Positions 10,328 to 17,702 of a stretch of DNA of 64,000 bases are shown piece after piece. Position numbers and translations under genes: made by a program. The DNA is from Nitrospirota bacterium. GTDB lineage: Bacteria; Nitrospirota; Thermodesulfovibrionia; Thermodesulfovibrionales; UBA6898. The notes under the pieces are model-generated. The model saw only the letters and a list, made by a program, of their open reading frames with translations, was not told where the DNA came from and did no database searches. How positions within the stretch are numbered: the stretch's first letter is position 1; every line of letters starts with the position of its first letter. The DNA is taken from positions 44,217 to 108,216 of the forward strand of contig JAJXTV010000008.1 of assembly GCA_021783515.1 (NCBI GenBank), in the 5' to 3' direction.

Positions 10328-11431
10328 TTAGAGTCTCAGGACATCGCAGGCGTTGGTGAAAACGGATTCGTGCATGCCAAATTGCCTCACGATCCTGAGA
10401 TGGCTGTCGAGCGGATTACCCCGCTCCCTGATATGCGTCATCATCTCATGAGGACTCAACGGGTCCCTAAAGACATTGATATCCACCGCAGGCATCGGAA
10501 AGTCGCTCCCGTACAGAAACCGCCTGGGGCTGATCCTTCCCTCGGCTATCTCCTGCACGATCCGTTCGAGATACCGTATCCGCAACGGCGTGCAGCAGGC
10601 CGAAATATCGGCGAAAAGGTCCCACCTTCTCGCGTCGGCGTCCCTCAGCATCCCGATCAACTCCTCGAAATATCCCGCGTCGGACGGCATGACAGCCCCT
10701 GCCGACGGCGATGCGCAGTTCGCGATAATCACCCTGACCCCGATATCAAGTGCGCGTGTCAACTTCCTGGGATCGTTGTACCTCGCTATCCTGAAGTCCG
10801 AGGGGTGCACCGCAAATTCCGTCCCCGCATGGCAGAACAGCGGCACCCCCTCCCTCGCCAGCCGCACGTAAAAGGGAATGCATCGGTCGTCCTCGGGATT
10901 AATCTGCTGGCCCGCCGGCGCCCATACGAAAAGCGCCGCGCCTTCGGCGATGCACCGTTCCGTTTCGGCGATCATCTGTCCGGGGAGACGATAGGGGTGG
11001 ACCGAAGCCCCGAGAAGCACCCGCCCATTCTGTCGCGCCATCCCGATCACATAGTCGTTCGGGACGACGAGATGCGATTCGGAATCCACAAACTTGCCGT
11101 TTTTGTGCACCCCGTCCATCGCGAGCAGCACCGAGCGGTCCGTTTCTTCCGACGTATCGACTGCATCGATAAGCGCTTCTTTCAGCCTTTCGTCACCGGC
11201 CTCGAAAGTCGGCATATTGAAAGAAATGAGCATAGCCGCAAAGGTGGGTCCGCTCAGGAATTCCTGCGAGGCCCAGCACCCCTTGCCCGAATCCCCCACG
11301 CCGAGCGCGTGCACATGAAGGTCGATCACTTCTCTGCCGGTCAACCGGGAGGGCTGTCCCACCCCCTCAGCCTCAGCCATAAGGTCGTTTTCCGCCATCT
11401 CCTCCAACCGGTCTCCGGAAGAGCTGTTCAT
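10328..11431 (-). CDS. Amidohydrolase-like TIM-barrel protein
   Basis: 367 residues from the ATG at 11431, which overlaps the LuxR-type gene stop (ATGA); the ORF-track start is seven codons upstream. A VIDLHVHALG motif near the N terminus is the metal-binding HxH of the amidohydrolase superfamily. LFCHAGTEFAVHPSDF and a late FLYGSDFPMP supply the later His and the catalytic Asp of Amidohydro_2-type enzymes. Substrate cannot be told from sequence. Its translational coupling to a DNA-binding LuxR-type protein suggests the two act on one regulon or signal; that is inference. Confidence 0.78.
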   Translation of the reverse strand: MNSSSGDRLEEMAENDLMAEAEGVGQPSRLTGREVIDLHVHALGVGDSGKGCWASQEFLSGPTFAAMLISFNMPTFEAGDERLKEALIDAVDTSEETDRSVLLAMDGVHKNGKFVDSESHLVVPNDYVIGMARQNGRVLLGASVHPYRLPGQMIAETERCIAEGAALFVWAPAGQQINPEDDRCIPFYVRLAREGVPLFCHAGTEFAVHPSDFRIARYNDPRKLTRALDIGVRVIIANCASPSAGAVMPSDAGYFEELIGMLRDADARRWDLFADISACCTPLRIRYLERIVQEIAEGRISPRRFLYGSDFPMPAVDINVFRDPLSPHEMMTHIRERGNPLDSHLRIVRQFGMHESVFTNACDVLRL

Positions 11432-11814
11432 TCGCCGCCACCGGCGGCACATTCAGCCGCGACGGAAACTGCCTGCATCCTGCTCACTACGCCCAATTTC
11501 TTCATGATATTGCCGACATGATAATTTACCGTCCTCTCGCTTATGCGAAGGATCTGCGCAATGTCCCACGATGTCTTGCCCATCTTCAGCCATTTAAGCA
11601 CTTCCTTTTCCCTCGGAGAAAGACAGTCCAGTAACTTCCCCCCACAGCCGCCCGAGCCATATCCCATTTCCCCTCCGTACCGGCCTTTGCGCATCCCCCA
11701 CGGCAGATCCTCAGCAAAGACCGGGCCAATAGCGGAACATATGAAAAAGGTATTGATTTTGAAGAGATTTATCCGGCGAATGCCCGGTTTCCCGGCAGGC
11801 AAGACTACAATCAT
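11428..11814 (-). CDS. Short LuxR/GerE-type HTH regulator
   Basis: The C-terminal 60 residues form a complete GerE/LuxR helix-turn-helix (LSPREKEVLKWLKMGKTSWD, ISERTVNYHVGNIMKKL, RMQAVSVAAE). The 128-residue ORF has no receiver or autoinducer domain; the N-terminal stretch before about residue 60 looks non-conserved. The true start may be an internal Met (the Met at residue 41, base 11694, or one shortly after). The HTH resembles that of acyl-homoserine-lactone regulators, but without the ligand domain. Overlap with the amidohydrolase (ATGA) indicates an operon. Either a stand-alone DNA-binding domain or the tail of a formerly larger regulator. Confidence 0.75.
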   Translation of the reverse strand: MIVVLPAGKPGIRRINLFKINTFFICSAIGPVFAEDLPWGMRKGRYGGEMGYGSGGCGGKLLDCLSPREKEVLKWLKMGKTSWDIAQILRISERTVNYHVGNIMKKLGVVSRMQAVSVAAECAAGGGE

Positions 11815-11887
11815 TAGAGAGAGACTATATAATAATCAGAGAGTAACGGCCTTTTCCCCCGTTCACCACCCTCCGAATGCTTGCAAG

Positions 11888-11913
11888 CCCCCTGCCTCCC
11901 GGCAGGCAGGGGG
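11888..11913. repeat. Intergenic inverted repeat (CCTGCCGGCAGG class)
   Basis: Ten-base arms CCCCCTGCCT / AGGCAGGGGG flank a CCCGGC centre, just beyond the response regulator stop. Related elements lie at 15931-15985 and 57396-57439. It could act as a weak terminator but has no T tract. Confidence 0.65.
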
Positions 11914-11937
11914 ATATGTCTGATAAACGGCGAGCCG

Positions 11938-13281
11938 CTATTTGATCCCGAATTCCTTTATCTTCGCGAAAAGCGTGGCATAGCTCATCTCGAGCATCTC
12001 GGCGGCCTTCGTCTTATTGCCTTCCGTCCTTGCAAGCGCCTCGACGATCATCTTCTTTTCGAGGTCCTTCACCGCCTCCTTCAGCGAGATGTCGCCGTAC
12101 ATGTAGCGGTCCCTCCCCCTCTGGCCCATCAGCGACTCGACGCATTCCCGCTCGATCACGTCCGTTTCGGTATGGAGCGCCGCCCTCCGCATTACGTTTT
12201 TCAGCTCCCTCAGATTGCCGGGCCATGTATACTTCGCAAGAGACGCGAGGGCGTCGGCAGAGATCTCCCTGATCTGCTTGTTCAGCTCGGAGGAGGCATC
12301 GAAGAGGAATTTGCGGGCAAAAAAGGGGATATCGTCCGCCCTCTCCCTGAGAGGCGGCAGGCAGATGATGAATTCACCGAGGCGGTAATATAAATCTTCC
12401 CTGAACTCCTTTTTCTCTACCGCATCCCTGATGTCTTTGTTCGTGGCCGCGATGATCCTCGTGTCGACGTCCAATTCGCTCGTGCCCCCCAGCGGATATA
12501 TCTTCTTCTTCTCGATAACGCTGAGGAGCTTTGCCTGCACGTGGGGCGACATATTCTCGAGTTCGTCCAGAAAGATCGTGCCGCCCTGGGCCGCCTCAAA
12601 ATAGCCCGGTTTATCCTTCTCCGCGCCGGTGAAGGCGCCTTTTTTGTATCCGAACAGCTCGCTCTCGACAAGCAGGTCAGGGATAAGGCCGATGTCTACG
12701 CTCACGAAAGGCTTGCCCGACCTCCCGCTCAGGCTGTGGACGGCCTCTGCCACCACCGATTTGCCGGTTCCGGTCTCTCCCTGGATGATCACCGAAAACT
12801 GCGTGCCCGCAACCTGCTCGATCTGCCTGATCACCGCTTTCATCGCCTCGCCCCTGCCCAGTTGGTGCTCGAGGGAAGATTTCAGCGCGTTCTGCGCCCT
12901 CTCGATCTCCTTCGATAGCCGCCGCGTCTCCAGCGCCCTCCGGAGCGTGATCACGAGTCTGCTGAAATCGGGAGGCTTCACCATGAAGTCGTAGACTCCG
13001 TTTTTCATCGCCTCGACCGCGGTCGGAATGTCGCCGTGGGCGGTGAGAATGATGATCGGGACATCGGGGGCGATCCTTCTGAACTCGCGCATCGCGTCGA
13101 CGCCGTTCATGCGGGGCATCTGAAGGTCGAGCAGCACCGCGTCGGGCGGTTCCTTTCTGAAGAGCGTGATCGCCTGCAGGCCGTCCTCCGCCTCGACGAC
13201 CGAAAAGCCCTCGTCGCCCAGCACCTCACTGACGATCCCCCTCAGGTCCTTCTCATCGTCAACAAGCAACACTCTGTCCAT
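11938..13281 (-). CDS. NtrC-family sigma-54-dependent response regulator
   Basis: 447 residues. The N-terminal receiver domain (VLLVDDEKDLR; phospho-acceptor in LLDLQMPRMNG, about residue 52) is followed by a sigma-54 AAA+ domain with Walker A GETGTGKS and the sigma-54 loop GAFTGA. Walker B is present as FLDE. A Fis-type HTH ends the protein (NKTKAAEMLEMSYATLFAKIKEFGI). It activates sigma-54 promoters when phosphorylated, presumably by the kinase encoded 22 bp upstream. It is the third gene of a binding protein-kinase-regulator operon. No target promoter is evident nearby. Confidence 0.96.
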   Translation of the reverse strand: MDRVLLVDDEKDLRGIVSEVLGDEGFSVVEAEDGLQAITLFRKEPPDAVLLDLQMPRMNGVDAMREFRRIAPDVPIIILTAHGDIPTAVEAMKNGVYDFMVKPPDFSRLVITLRRALETRRLSKEIERAQNALKSSLEHQLGRGEAMKAVIRQIEQVAGTQFSVIIQGETGTGKSVVAEAVHSLSGRSGKPFVSVDIGLIPDLLVESELFGYKKGAFTGAEKDKPGYFEAAQGGTIFLDELENMSPHVQAKLLSVIEKKKIYPLGGTSELDVDTRIIAATNKDIRDAVEKKEFREDLYYRLGEFIICLPPLRERADDIPFFARKFLFDASSELNKQIREISADALASLAKYTWPGNLRELKNVMRRAALHTETDVIERECVESLMGQRGRDRYMYGDISLKEAVKDLEKKMIVEALARTEGNKTKAAEMLEMSYATLFAKIKEFGIK

Positions 13282-13303
13282 TCATCGTACCTCGTCGCGG
13301 AAT

Positions 13304-14875
13304 CTATTCACTCTTATTTTCCATATCCGGCCCACTTTTTTCGAGCAGAGGGATATAGACCTTGAACATGGTGCCCCTTCCCGGCTCCGAATCGACCCAC
13401 ACCCAACCCCTGTGCTGCTTGACGATGCCGTAGACGATTGCAAGCCCGAGCCCCGTCCCCTTTCCGACGTCCTTCGTCGTAAAGTAAGGCTCGAATATCC
13501 GCTCCCTCGTCTTTTCGTCCATGCCCGGCCCGGTGTCGCTCACGGTAATCATCCCGTACCCCCCGGGGGTCGGCGGATACGAGCTTCGCGTTTCCTCCGG
13601 GGCAACGGACACGGTCCCGACCGTGATTGAGAGCATTCCCCCGTCAGGCATCGCGTCGCGGCCGTTCGTGCAGAGGTTCATCAGGATCTGGTCGATCTGG
13701 ACACTGTCGCTCATCACCATGACCGGTTCGTCCGATAAGCCGATACTCAGCCCCACGGCCTCCCCTGCCATGTTATCGAGCATCGGCTTGAGCCTTCTGA
13801 CGACGACGTTCAGGTCAACAGGCCGGAGTTCGAACTGGTGCGTTCTGCTGAAGGTGAGCAGTTCCCGGATCAGGTTCTGCGCCCTGCTGATCGAATCGTG
13901 CACCTGCGTCGTGTGCCTGCGCAGCTCGTCGCCCGCGCCCAGTTTTCTGTCGATCAGATAGACTGAACCCCGCAGCGTGGCGAGGATATTATTAAAGTCG
14001 TGCGCAACCCCCCTGGCGAGCGTGCCGACCGCCTCCATCTTCTGGGCGTATCTGAGTTTCGTCTCCAGTGCCTCTTTCTCCTCCTCCCGCCTCTTCAGGT
14101 TGTCCGACATGGTATTGAAGTCCATCGCAAGCCTTCCGATCTCGTCCATCGACTCCACCGGCAGCTTATCGACCGTCCCGCCCGCTCCGAGCGTTCGCAC
14201 CGACTCGGCAAGGTCGGTGAGCGGCCGCATGATCCTCTTCACCCCGATATAGATGGCGATACTTCCTGCAAGCAAAAAGAGCAGGGTAGCGAGCGCATTC
14301 CGGAGGAGGATCGCCCTCATTTCCGCCCTGAGTCCTCCCTTGTCCAGAACGACCTCGACATACCCGATGACGTTCTGCACGCCCTTCCCCTGCGTCTCCC
14401 CGAAATAAAGGGCCTCATCCATGTTCCGGTATGTTTCGAACACGACCGGAGAGAGGAACCCGATCGTATTGTCATCTTCGTCGCTCCTCGGCACGGCGCC
14501 CGCCCGCGCCAAAAACTTCTCCCCGCCTTCCGGGATCGGGGAAGCCGGTTTCCCGCCGGAGGCCCGCTTCTTCTCTACCATCAGGACCTGCCTGTCGGCG
14601 TTGTATACCACCACCGCAAGGACGTTTCTCTGTCCCATCACCCCCTGGACCGCGTCTTTCAGCATTTCCCTGTTTTCGGCAAAGACCCAGGTCCTGATGT
14701 TATAGGCGAGGATGCCGGTCAACATCGTTCCTTCTTTATTGAGGTCTTTCCTCGCCACGCCGCTCTGGTAGGAGACGAGGAAGCCTGAAAGGACGGTGGC
14801 CACCACAAGGACCGAGAGAACGAACGTCCTGAAGACCTTGAAGCCGAAGCTCTTTCTAAAGCTCCTAGTCGACAT
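13304..14875 (-). CDS. Membrane sensor histidine kinase
   Basis: 523 residues. TM1 at about 13-33 and TM2 at about 195-213 bound a periplasmic sensor region; then a HAMP domain (RIMRPLTDLAESVRTL), HisKA with the phospho-acceptor in GVAHDFNNILATLRG, and a HATPase_c with DTGPGMDE and GTGLGLAI. The ATG overlaps the end of the upstream binding-protein gene by 11 bp, indicating coupling. The AHDFNN H-box is typical of kinases that pair with NtrC-type regulators, in agreement with the next gene. The ligand is probably sensed through the partner binding protein (inference). Confidence 0.95.
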   Translation of the reverse strand: MSTRSFRKSFGFKVFRTFVLSVLVVATVLSGFLVSYQSGVARKDLNKEGTMLTGILAYNIRTWVFAENREMLKDAVQGVMGQRNVLAVVVYNADRQVLMVEKKRASGGKPASPIPEGGEKFLARAGAVPRSDEDDNTIGFLSPVVFETYRNMDEALYFGETQGKGVQNVIGYVEVVLDKGGLRAEMRAILLRNALATLLFLLAGSIAIYIGVKRIMRPLTDLAESVRTLGAGGTVDKLPVESMDEIGRLAMDFNTMSDNLKRREEEKEALETKLRYAQKMEAVGTLARGVAHDFNNILATLRGSVYLIDRKLGAGDELRRHTTQVHDSISRAQNLIRELLTFSRTHQFELRPVDLNVVVRRLKPMLDNMAGEAVGLSIGLSDEPVMVMSDSVQIDQILMNLCTNGRDAMPDGGMLSITVGTVSVAPEETRSSYPPTPGGYGMITVSDTGPGMDEKTRERIFEPYFTTKDVGKGTGLGLAIVYGIVKQHRGWVWVDSEPGRGTMFKVYIPLLEKSGPDMENKSE

Positions 14876-15767
14876 TTTCCGCCCTCTTCAGTACCTCGCC
14901 CCTTATCCTGATGCCGAGCTTGCCGGCGATCTTCCGGTTGATCACGAGGATCGCCTTTCTGACGTCTTCCCTTACCGGCGTGTCGTTATTCCCTGCAAGT
15001 ATCCTCCGGGACATCTCGCCGGCCTGGCTCCCCATCTCCCTCGGCGAGGCGTAAAGGCCCGCCGTCGCTCCGAGCTCGACATATTTTTTCGAGAAGGTGA
15101 ATACCGGCACCCTGTTCTTGAAAGAAAAGAGAAGGAGATATTTCACCGCCTCCGGATTTACGACCGTTGCGTCGGGGAGCATCCAGAAGAGGTCGACCCT
15201 GTCCTTCATGCCGTCGAGGAGGGCAGGGAAGTCTCCCGGCCGCGAGGTCTTCTTTGCGACGAGCTCGATCCCTCTGGCCTGGCAAAAGGACTCGGCCTCC
15301 TGTATCGCCGCCTCGGAATGCTTCGCGTCGTATATTACGCCGACCCTTTTCACAAACGGGAAGACCTCGATCATCGCCGAGAGGCGTTTCTGAGGAGAGA
15401 TGTACATGCTCACTCCGGATGCGGCCTGGCCGGGACCGAAGGAGATGGAACGCGGCACCATCGAATAGATCACGGGGATGCCCGGGATCTCCTTCGCCAG
15501 GTTAAGGGCGTCGAGGCCGACGGTGAAGACCGCCGACGGTCTCATCTCCCTGATCTGGGCAAAGGCTTCCCGGCCGCCGTTTTCCGAGAGCGTGATCTGT
15601 CTCAGATCGCAGCCGCAGGACTGCTCGAATCCCTCAATCGCCTCGTCGTACGGCTGGATGTCCGCGCTTTTGATGGCCACAATCATGTGCGCCTCTGAAA
15701 ACGCGGGAAAGGCGAGAAGGAAAAGCAGCGCAAGTGCTATTACTATGCGGTATGTATCTTTACGCAT
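14865..15767 (-). CDS. ABC_sub_bind-type periplasmic binding protein
   Basis: 300 residues with a signal peptide (IVIALALLFLLAFPAFSEA). The rest is the bilobed fold of the ABC substrate-binding family PF04392 (VFTVGLDALNLAKEIPGIPVIY, VGVIYDAKHSE, LFWMLPDATVVNPEAVKYLL). No transporter genes follow; instead it leads a kinase and a response regulator, so it probably serves as the sensory input of that two-component system rather than for uptake. It is the first gene of the operon; a repeat-filled gap lies upstream. Confidence 0.85.
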   Translation of the reverse strand: MRKDTYRIVIALALLFLLAFPAFSEAHMIVAIKSADIQPYDEAIEGFEQSCGCDLRQITLSENGGREAFAQIREMRPSAVFTVGLDALNLAKEIPGIPVIYSMVPRSISFGPGQAASGVSMYISPQKRLSAMIEVFPFVKRVGVIYDAKHSEAAIQEAESFCQARGIELVAKKTSRPGDFPALLDGMKDRVDLFWMLPDATVVNPEAVKYLLLFSFKNRVPVFTFSKKYVELGATAGLYASPREMGSQAGEMSRRILAGNNDTPVREDVRKAILVINRKIAGKLGIRIRGEVLKRAENVD

Positions 15768-15853
15768 CCGTCCCCACGGAAAAATTACACATTTGAACTA
15801 TAACAGAAGCGGGAGAATAACACAATACCGCACGGCCCTTATTTTCCTCCTTG

Positions 15854-15890
15854 CCACCCCGGCCTGCGGCCCTCCCCCTTGCAAATGGAG
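15854..15890. repeat. Dispersed GC-rich intergenic repeat copy
   Basis: CCACCCCGGCCTGCGGCCCT followed by CCCCCTTGCAAATGGAG. A diverged copy in reverse orientation is recognisable at about 25920-25947 (GGGGGTGGTCGAAGGCCGG). No coding potential. Confidence 0.5.
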
Positions 15891-15930
15891 GACGCCAGAA
15901 CAGCATCGCGCACGACGTGCTTTTGCCGTA

Positions 15931-15985
15931 ACCCCCTCCTTGGTTAAGGAGGCCAGCCTGCCGGCAGGCTGGGGCTGGGAAGGTG
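15931..15985. repeat. Dispersed intergenic repeat: CTCCTT..AAGGAG plus CCTGCCGGCAGG
   Basis: An inverted repeat CCTCCTTGGTTAAGGAGG is followed at once by CAGCCTGCCGGCAGGCTG. The same two-part layout, inverted, occurs at 57396-57439. The rest of the 15768-16034 gap holds no ORF I would support. Confidence 0.7.
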
Positions 15986-16034
15986 GTGTGAAACCAATGA
16001 TTTGTCTTAGAACCTATCCCAACATGGGTTCTCG

Positions 16035-17330
16035 TTAAGTCCCTGTCAGACCGTACCTGATGTCCTGCATCACGAACGCCTCGAGCGTAGCGTCGAAGAG
16101 GGCCTTCTTGCAGTCAACTCCCTCCATGGCGCCGTCGCGGACGAGCTTCATATACCTGCAGCCTCCGAAGCAGAGCGGCAGATAGGCGCAGTCGAGGCAT
16201 TTCTCGTTCTTCCAGTTATCAAGGTGATGAGAGGCGCGGCAGTCCTTCATCCCGGACCGGATGTCGCCAATCTGGTATTCTTTCCTCCCGAGAAGCCCGG
16301 GGCATTTGCAGATGCTCCCGTCGTAGTTCACCATGATATTGTCCCTGTGCTCCATCATACAGACGCCCGGACCGGTCCGCTCAAGCCTGCAGCCCCTCCT
16401 GAGTATCTCTTCTCTCAGATATACGCTCGCACCAAAAAGCCAGGGCTCATCCGCGGACATCAGCCCCTCATGAAAATCAGGCAATGCGTAATCCGCACTT
16501 TCGGCGACGACGGGAAAGAACCCCCGCATCACGACCTTCGACGGCAGAAGCCCCTCTCCGGTCAGATAATCGAGAAGCCGGGGGAACCGCCCATAGTTCT
16601 CCTTCGTGAAATTGCCTCCGGTCTGGATTTCGATCATGCCGCAGACGTCCTTGATATTCCCTATGATCCGTCTGAAGCTGCCCCTGCCTGATTTGTACGG
16701 TCTGGAGGAGTCATGGCTCTCCTCGGGCCCGTCTATCGTGACATAGGCCTCTTTCAGACCGAGCTTCTTCATCGCCTCCACGGTTTCTTTCGTCAGAAGC
16801 GTCCCGTTGGTAATGAGATAGAAGCTGAAGGGGATTCCGGCAGAGCGCGCGATCCGCTTCAGTCGCAACGCTACGAAGAGGATGAGATCCCTGCTCATGA
16901 GCGGCTCGCCTCCGTAGAAGGTGATCTGGAGCTCTTTGATCTTCGGCCGGGAGGATATCCTCTTCTTCACGAACTCTACGAAGTCGGCCGCCGCCGCCTT
17001 CGACATATAATGCCTTCCCTTCCTCGTGCCTTCGAAGCAGTACCTGCAGGCGAGGTTGCAGTCGAGGCCCATCACGAGCTTAACGCTCAGTGTCCTGTTC
17101 AGGCGGTTCAGGCCTTCGAGCCATCCGAGCATCTCTTTTCTCTCTTTTTGAGGATCGACGAGAAAGCCCCCTTTCCTGAAAAGTTCCCTGTCGCCCGCAA
17201 GGCGCGGGACGCCCTTTTTCAGGCTTGACAGTGGGATCTTGAGAATGGAGGCGTTCCTGGTGGAAAAGAGCACGAGGCCCTTCGGGTCTTCAGGATCGGG
17301 AAATGCCTTATAGTATTTCGAAAGCTGCAT
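16035..17330 (-). CDS. Radical SAM/SPASM peptide maturase, geopeptide-maturase type
   Basis: 431 residues from the ATG at 17330; the ORF track uses a TTG three codons earlier that lies in a terminator T tract. The radical SAM cluster motif is CNLACRYC (Cys91, 95, 98). The C-terminal SPASM region is Cys-rich (ICKCPG, CLDCAYLPLCFGGC, GVDCKK) and should hold auxiliary FeS clusters. The N terminus (LVLFSTRNASILKIPLSSL) and the ending (VDCKKALFDATLEAFVMQDI) match, from memory, the maturases assigned to 'geopeptide' systems in Geobacter. Such enzymes modify ribosomal peptides. The small Lys/Ala-rich gene with a Cys-Cys tail just upstream is the likely substrate, with a hairpin terminator between. 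Product unknown. Confidence 0.88.
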   Translation of the reverse strand: MQLSKYYKAFPDPEDPKGLVLFSTRNASILKIPLSSLKKGVPRLAGDRELFRKGGFLVDPQKERKEMLGWLEGLNRLNRTLSVKLVMGLDCNLACRYCFEGTRKGRHYMSKAAAADFVEFVKKRISSRPKIKELQITFYGGEPLMSRDLILFVALRLKRIARSAGIPFSFYLITNGTLLTKETVEAMKKLGLKEAYVTIDGPEESHDSSRPYKSGRGSFRRIIGNIKDVCGMIEIQTGGNFTKENYGRFPRLLDYLTGEGLLPSKVVMRGFFPVVAESADYALPDFHEGLMSADEPWLFGASVYLREEILRRGCRLERTGPGVCMMEHRDNIMVNYDGSICKCPGLLGRKEYQIGDIRSGMKDCRASHHLDNWKNEKCLDCAYLPLCFGGCRYMKLVRDGAMEGVDCKKALFDATLEAFVMQDIRYGLTGT

Positions 17331-17337
17331 CTTCAAC

Positions 17338-17364
17338 AAAAAAAGGGAGGGCAGACGCCCTCCC
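17338..17364 (-). terminator. Intrinsic terminator/attenuator between peptide and maturase genes
   Basis: On the - strand a perfect 8-bp stem GGGAGGGC / GCCCTCCC with a 4-base loop runs into seven T residues. It starts 18 bases after the peptide stop and ends 7 bases before the maturase ATG. Transcription of the maturase would need readthrough, giving far more peptide mRNA than maturase mRNA. Confidence 0.9.
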
Positions 17365-17382
17365 CATTCTTACGGCCGGAAA

Positions 17383-17649
17383 CTACCTTACAGTCATAAC
17401 CACGCCCCTGCAGCACGGTGCCGCTGTCGCCTTTCTGGTCGTCTTCTTCGCGACTTTCTTCGCGGTGGTTTTCTTTGCAGTCGTTTTCTTTGCAGTCGTT
17501 TTCTTTGCAGCGGTCTTCTTGGCCGCGGTCTTTTTCTTCGCCGCAGGCTTCTTGGCCGCAGGCTTCTTCTTCGCCGCAGGCTTCTTGGCCGCAGGCTTCT
17601 TCTTCGCCGCAGGCTTCTTCGCGGCCGCCTTCCTGATCGTCTTCTTCAT
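17383..17649 (-). CDS. Lys/Ala-rich small protein with Cys-Cys tail; candidate RiPP precursor
   Basis: 88 residues with a very strong ribosome binding site (AGGAGGAGGA). Residues 1-70 are near-perfect AAKK/PAAKK/TTAKK repeats, like histone H1-type tails. The last 15 residues break the pattern: ATAAPCCRGVVMTVR. The gene sits between a TonB receptor (53 bp upstream) and a radical SAM/SPASM maturase, separated from the latter by a terminator hairpin. I infer a precursor with a basic repetitive leader and a short Cys-Cys core. The alternative is an H1-like DNA-binding protein whose neighbour is coincidental. The repeats are also reflected in low-complexity ORFs in other frames, which are shadows. 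Confidence 0.7.
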   Translation of the reverse strand: MKKTIRKAAAKKPAAKKKPAAKKPAAKKKPAAKKPAAKKKTAAKKTAAKKTTAKKTTAKKTTAKKVAKKTTRKATAAPCCRGVVMTVR

Positions 17650-17702
17650 ATCCTCCTCCTTTGATAAGAGAGTATGCTATACCCCTGAAAGGGGCTTCCT
17701 AC

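Noticed and set aside
17400-17640. Tandem DNA repeats here as a possible CRISPR or minisatellite
   Set aside because: The repeats are in frame, encode AAKK units and have no spacers.
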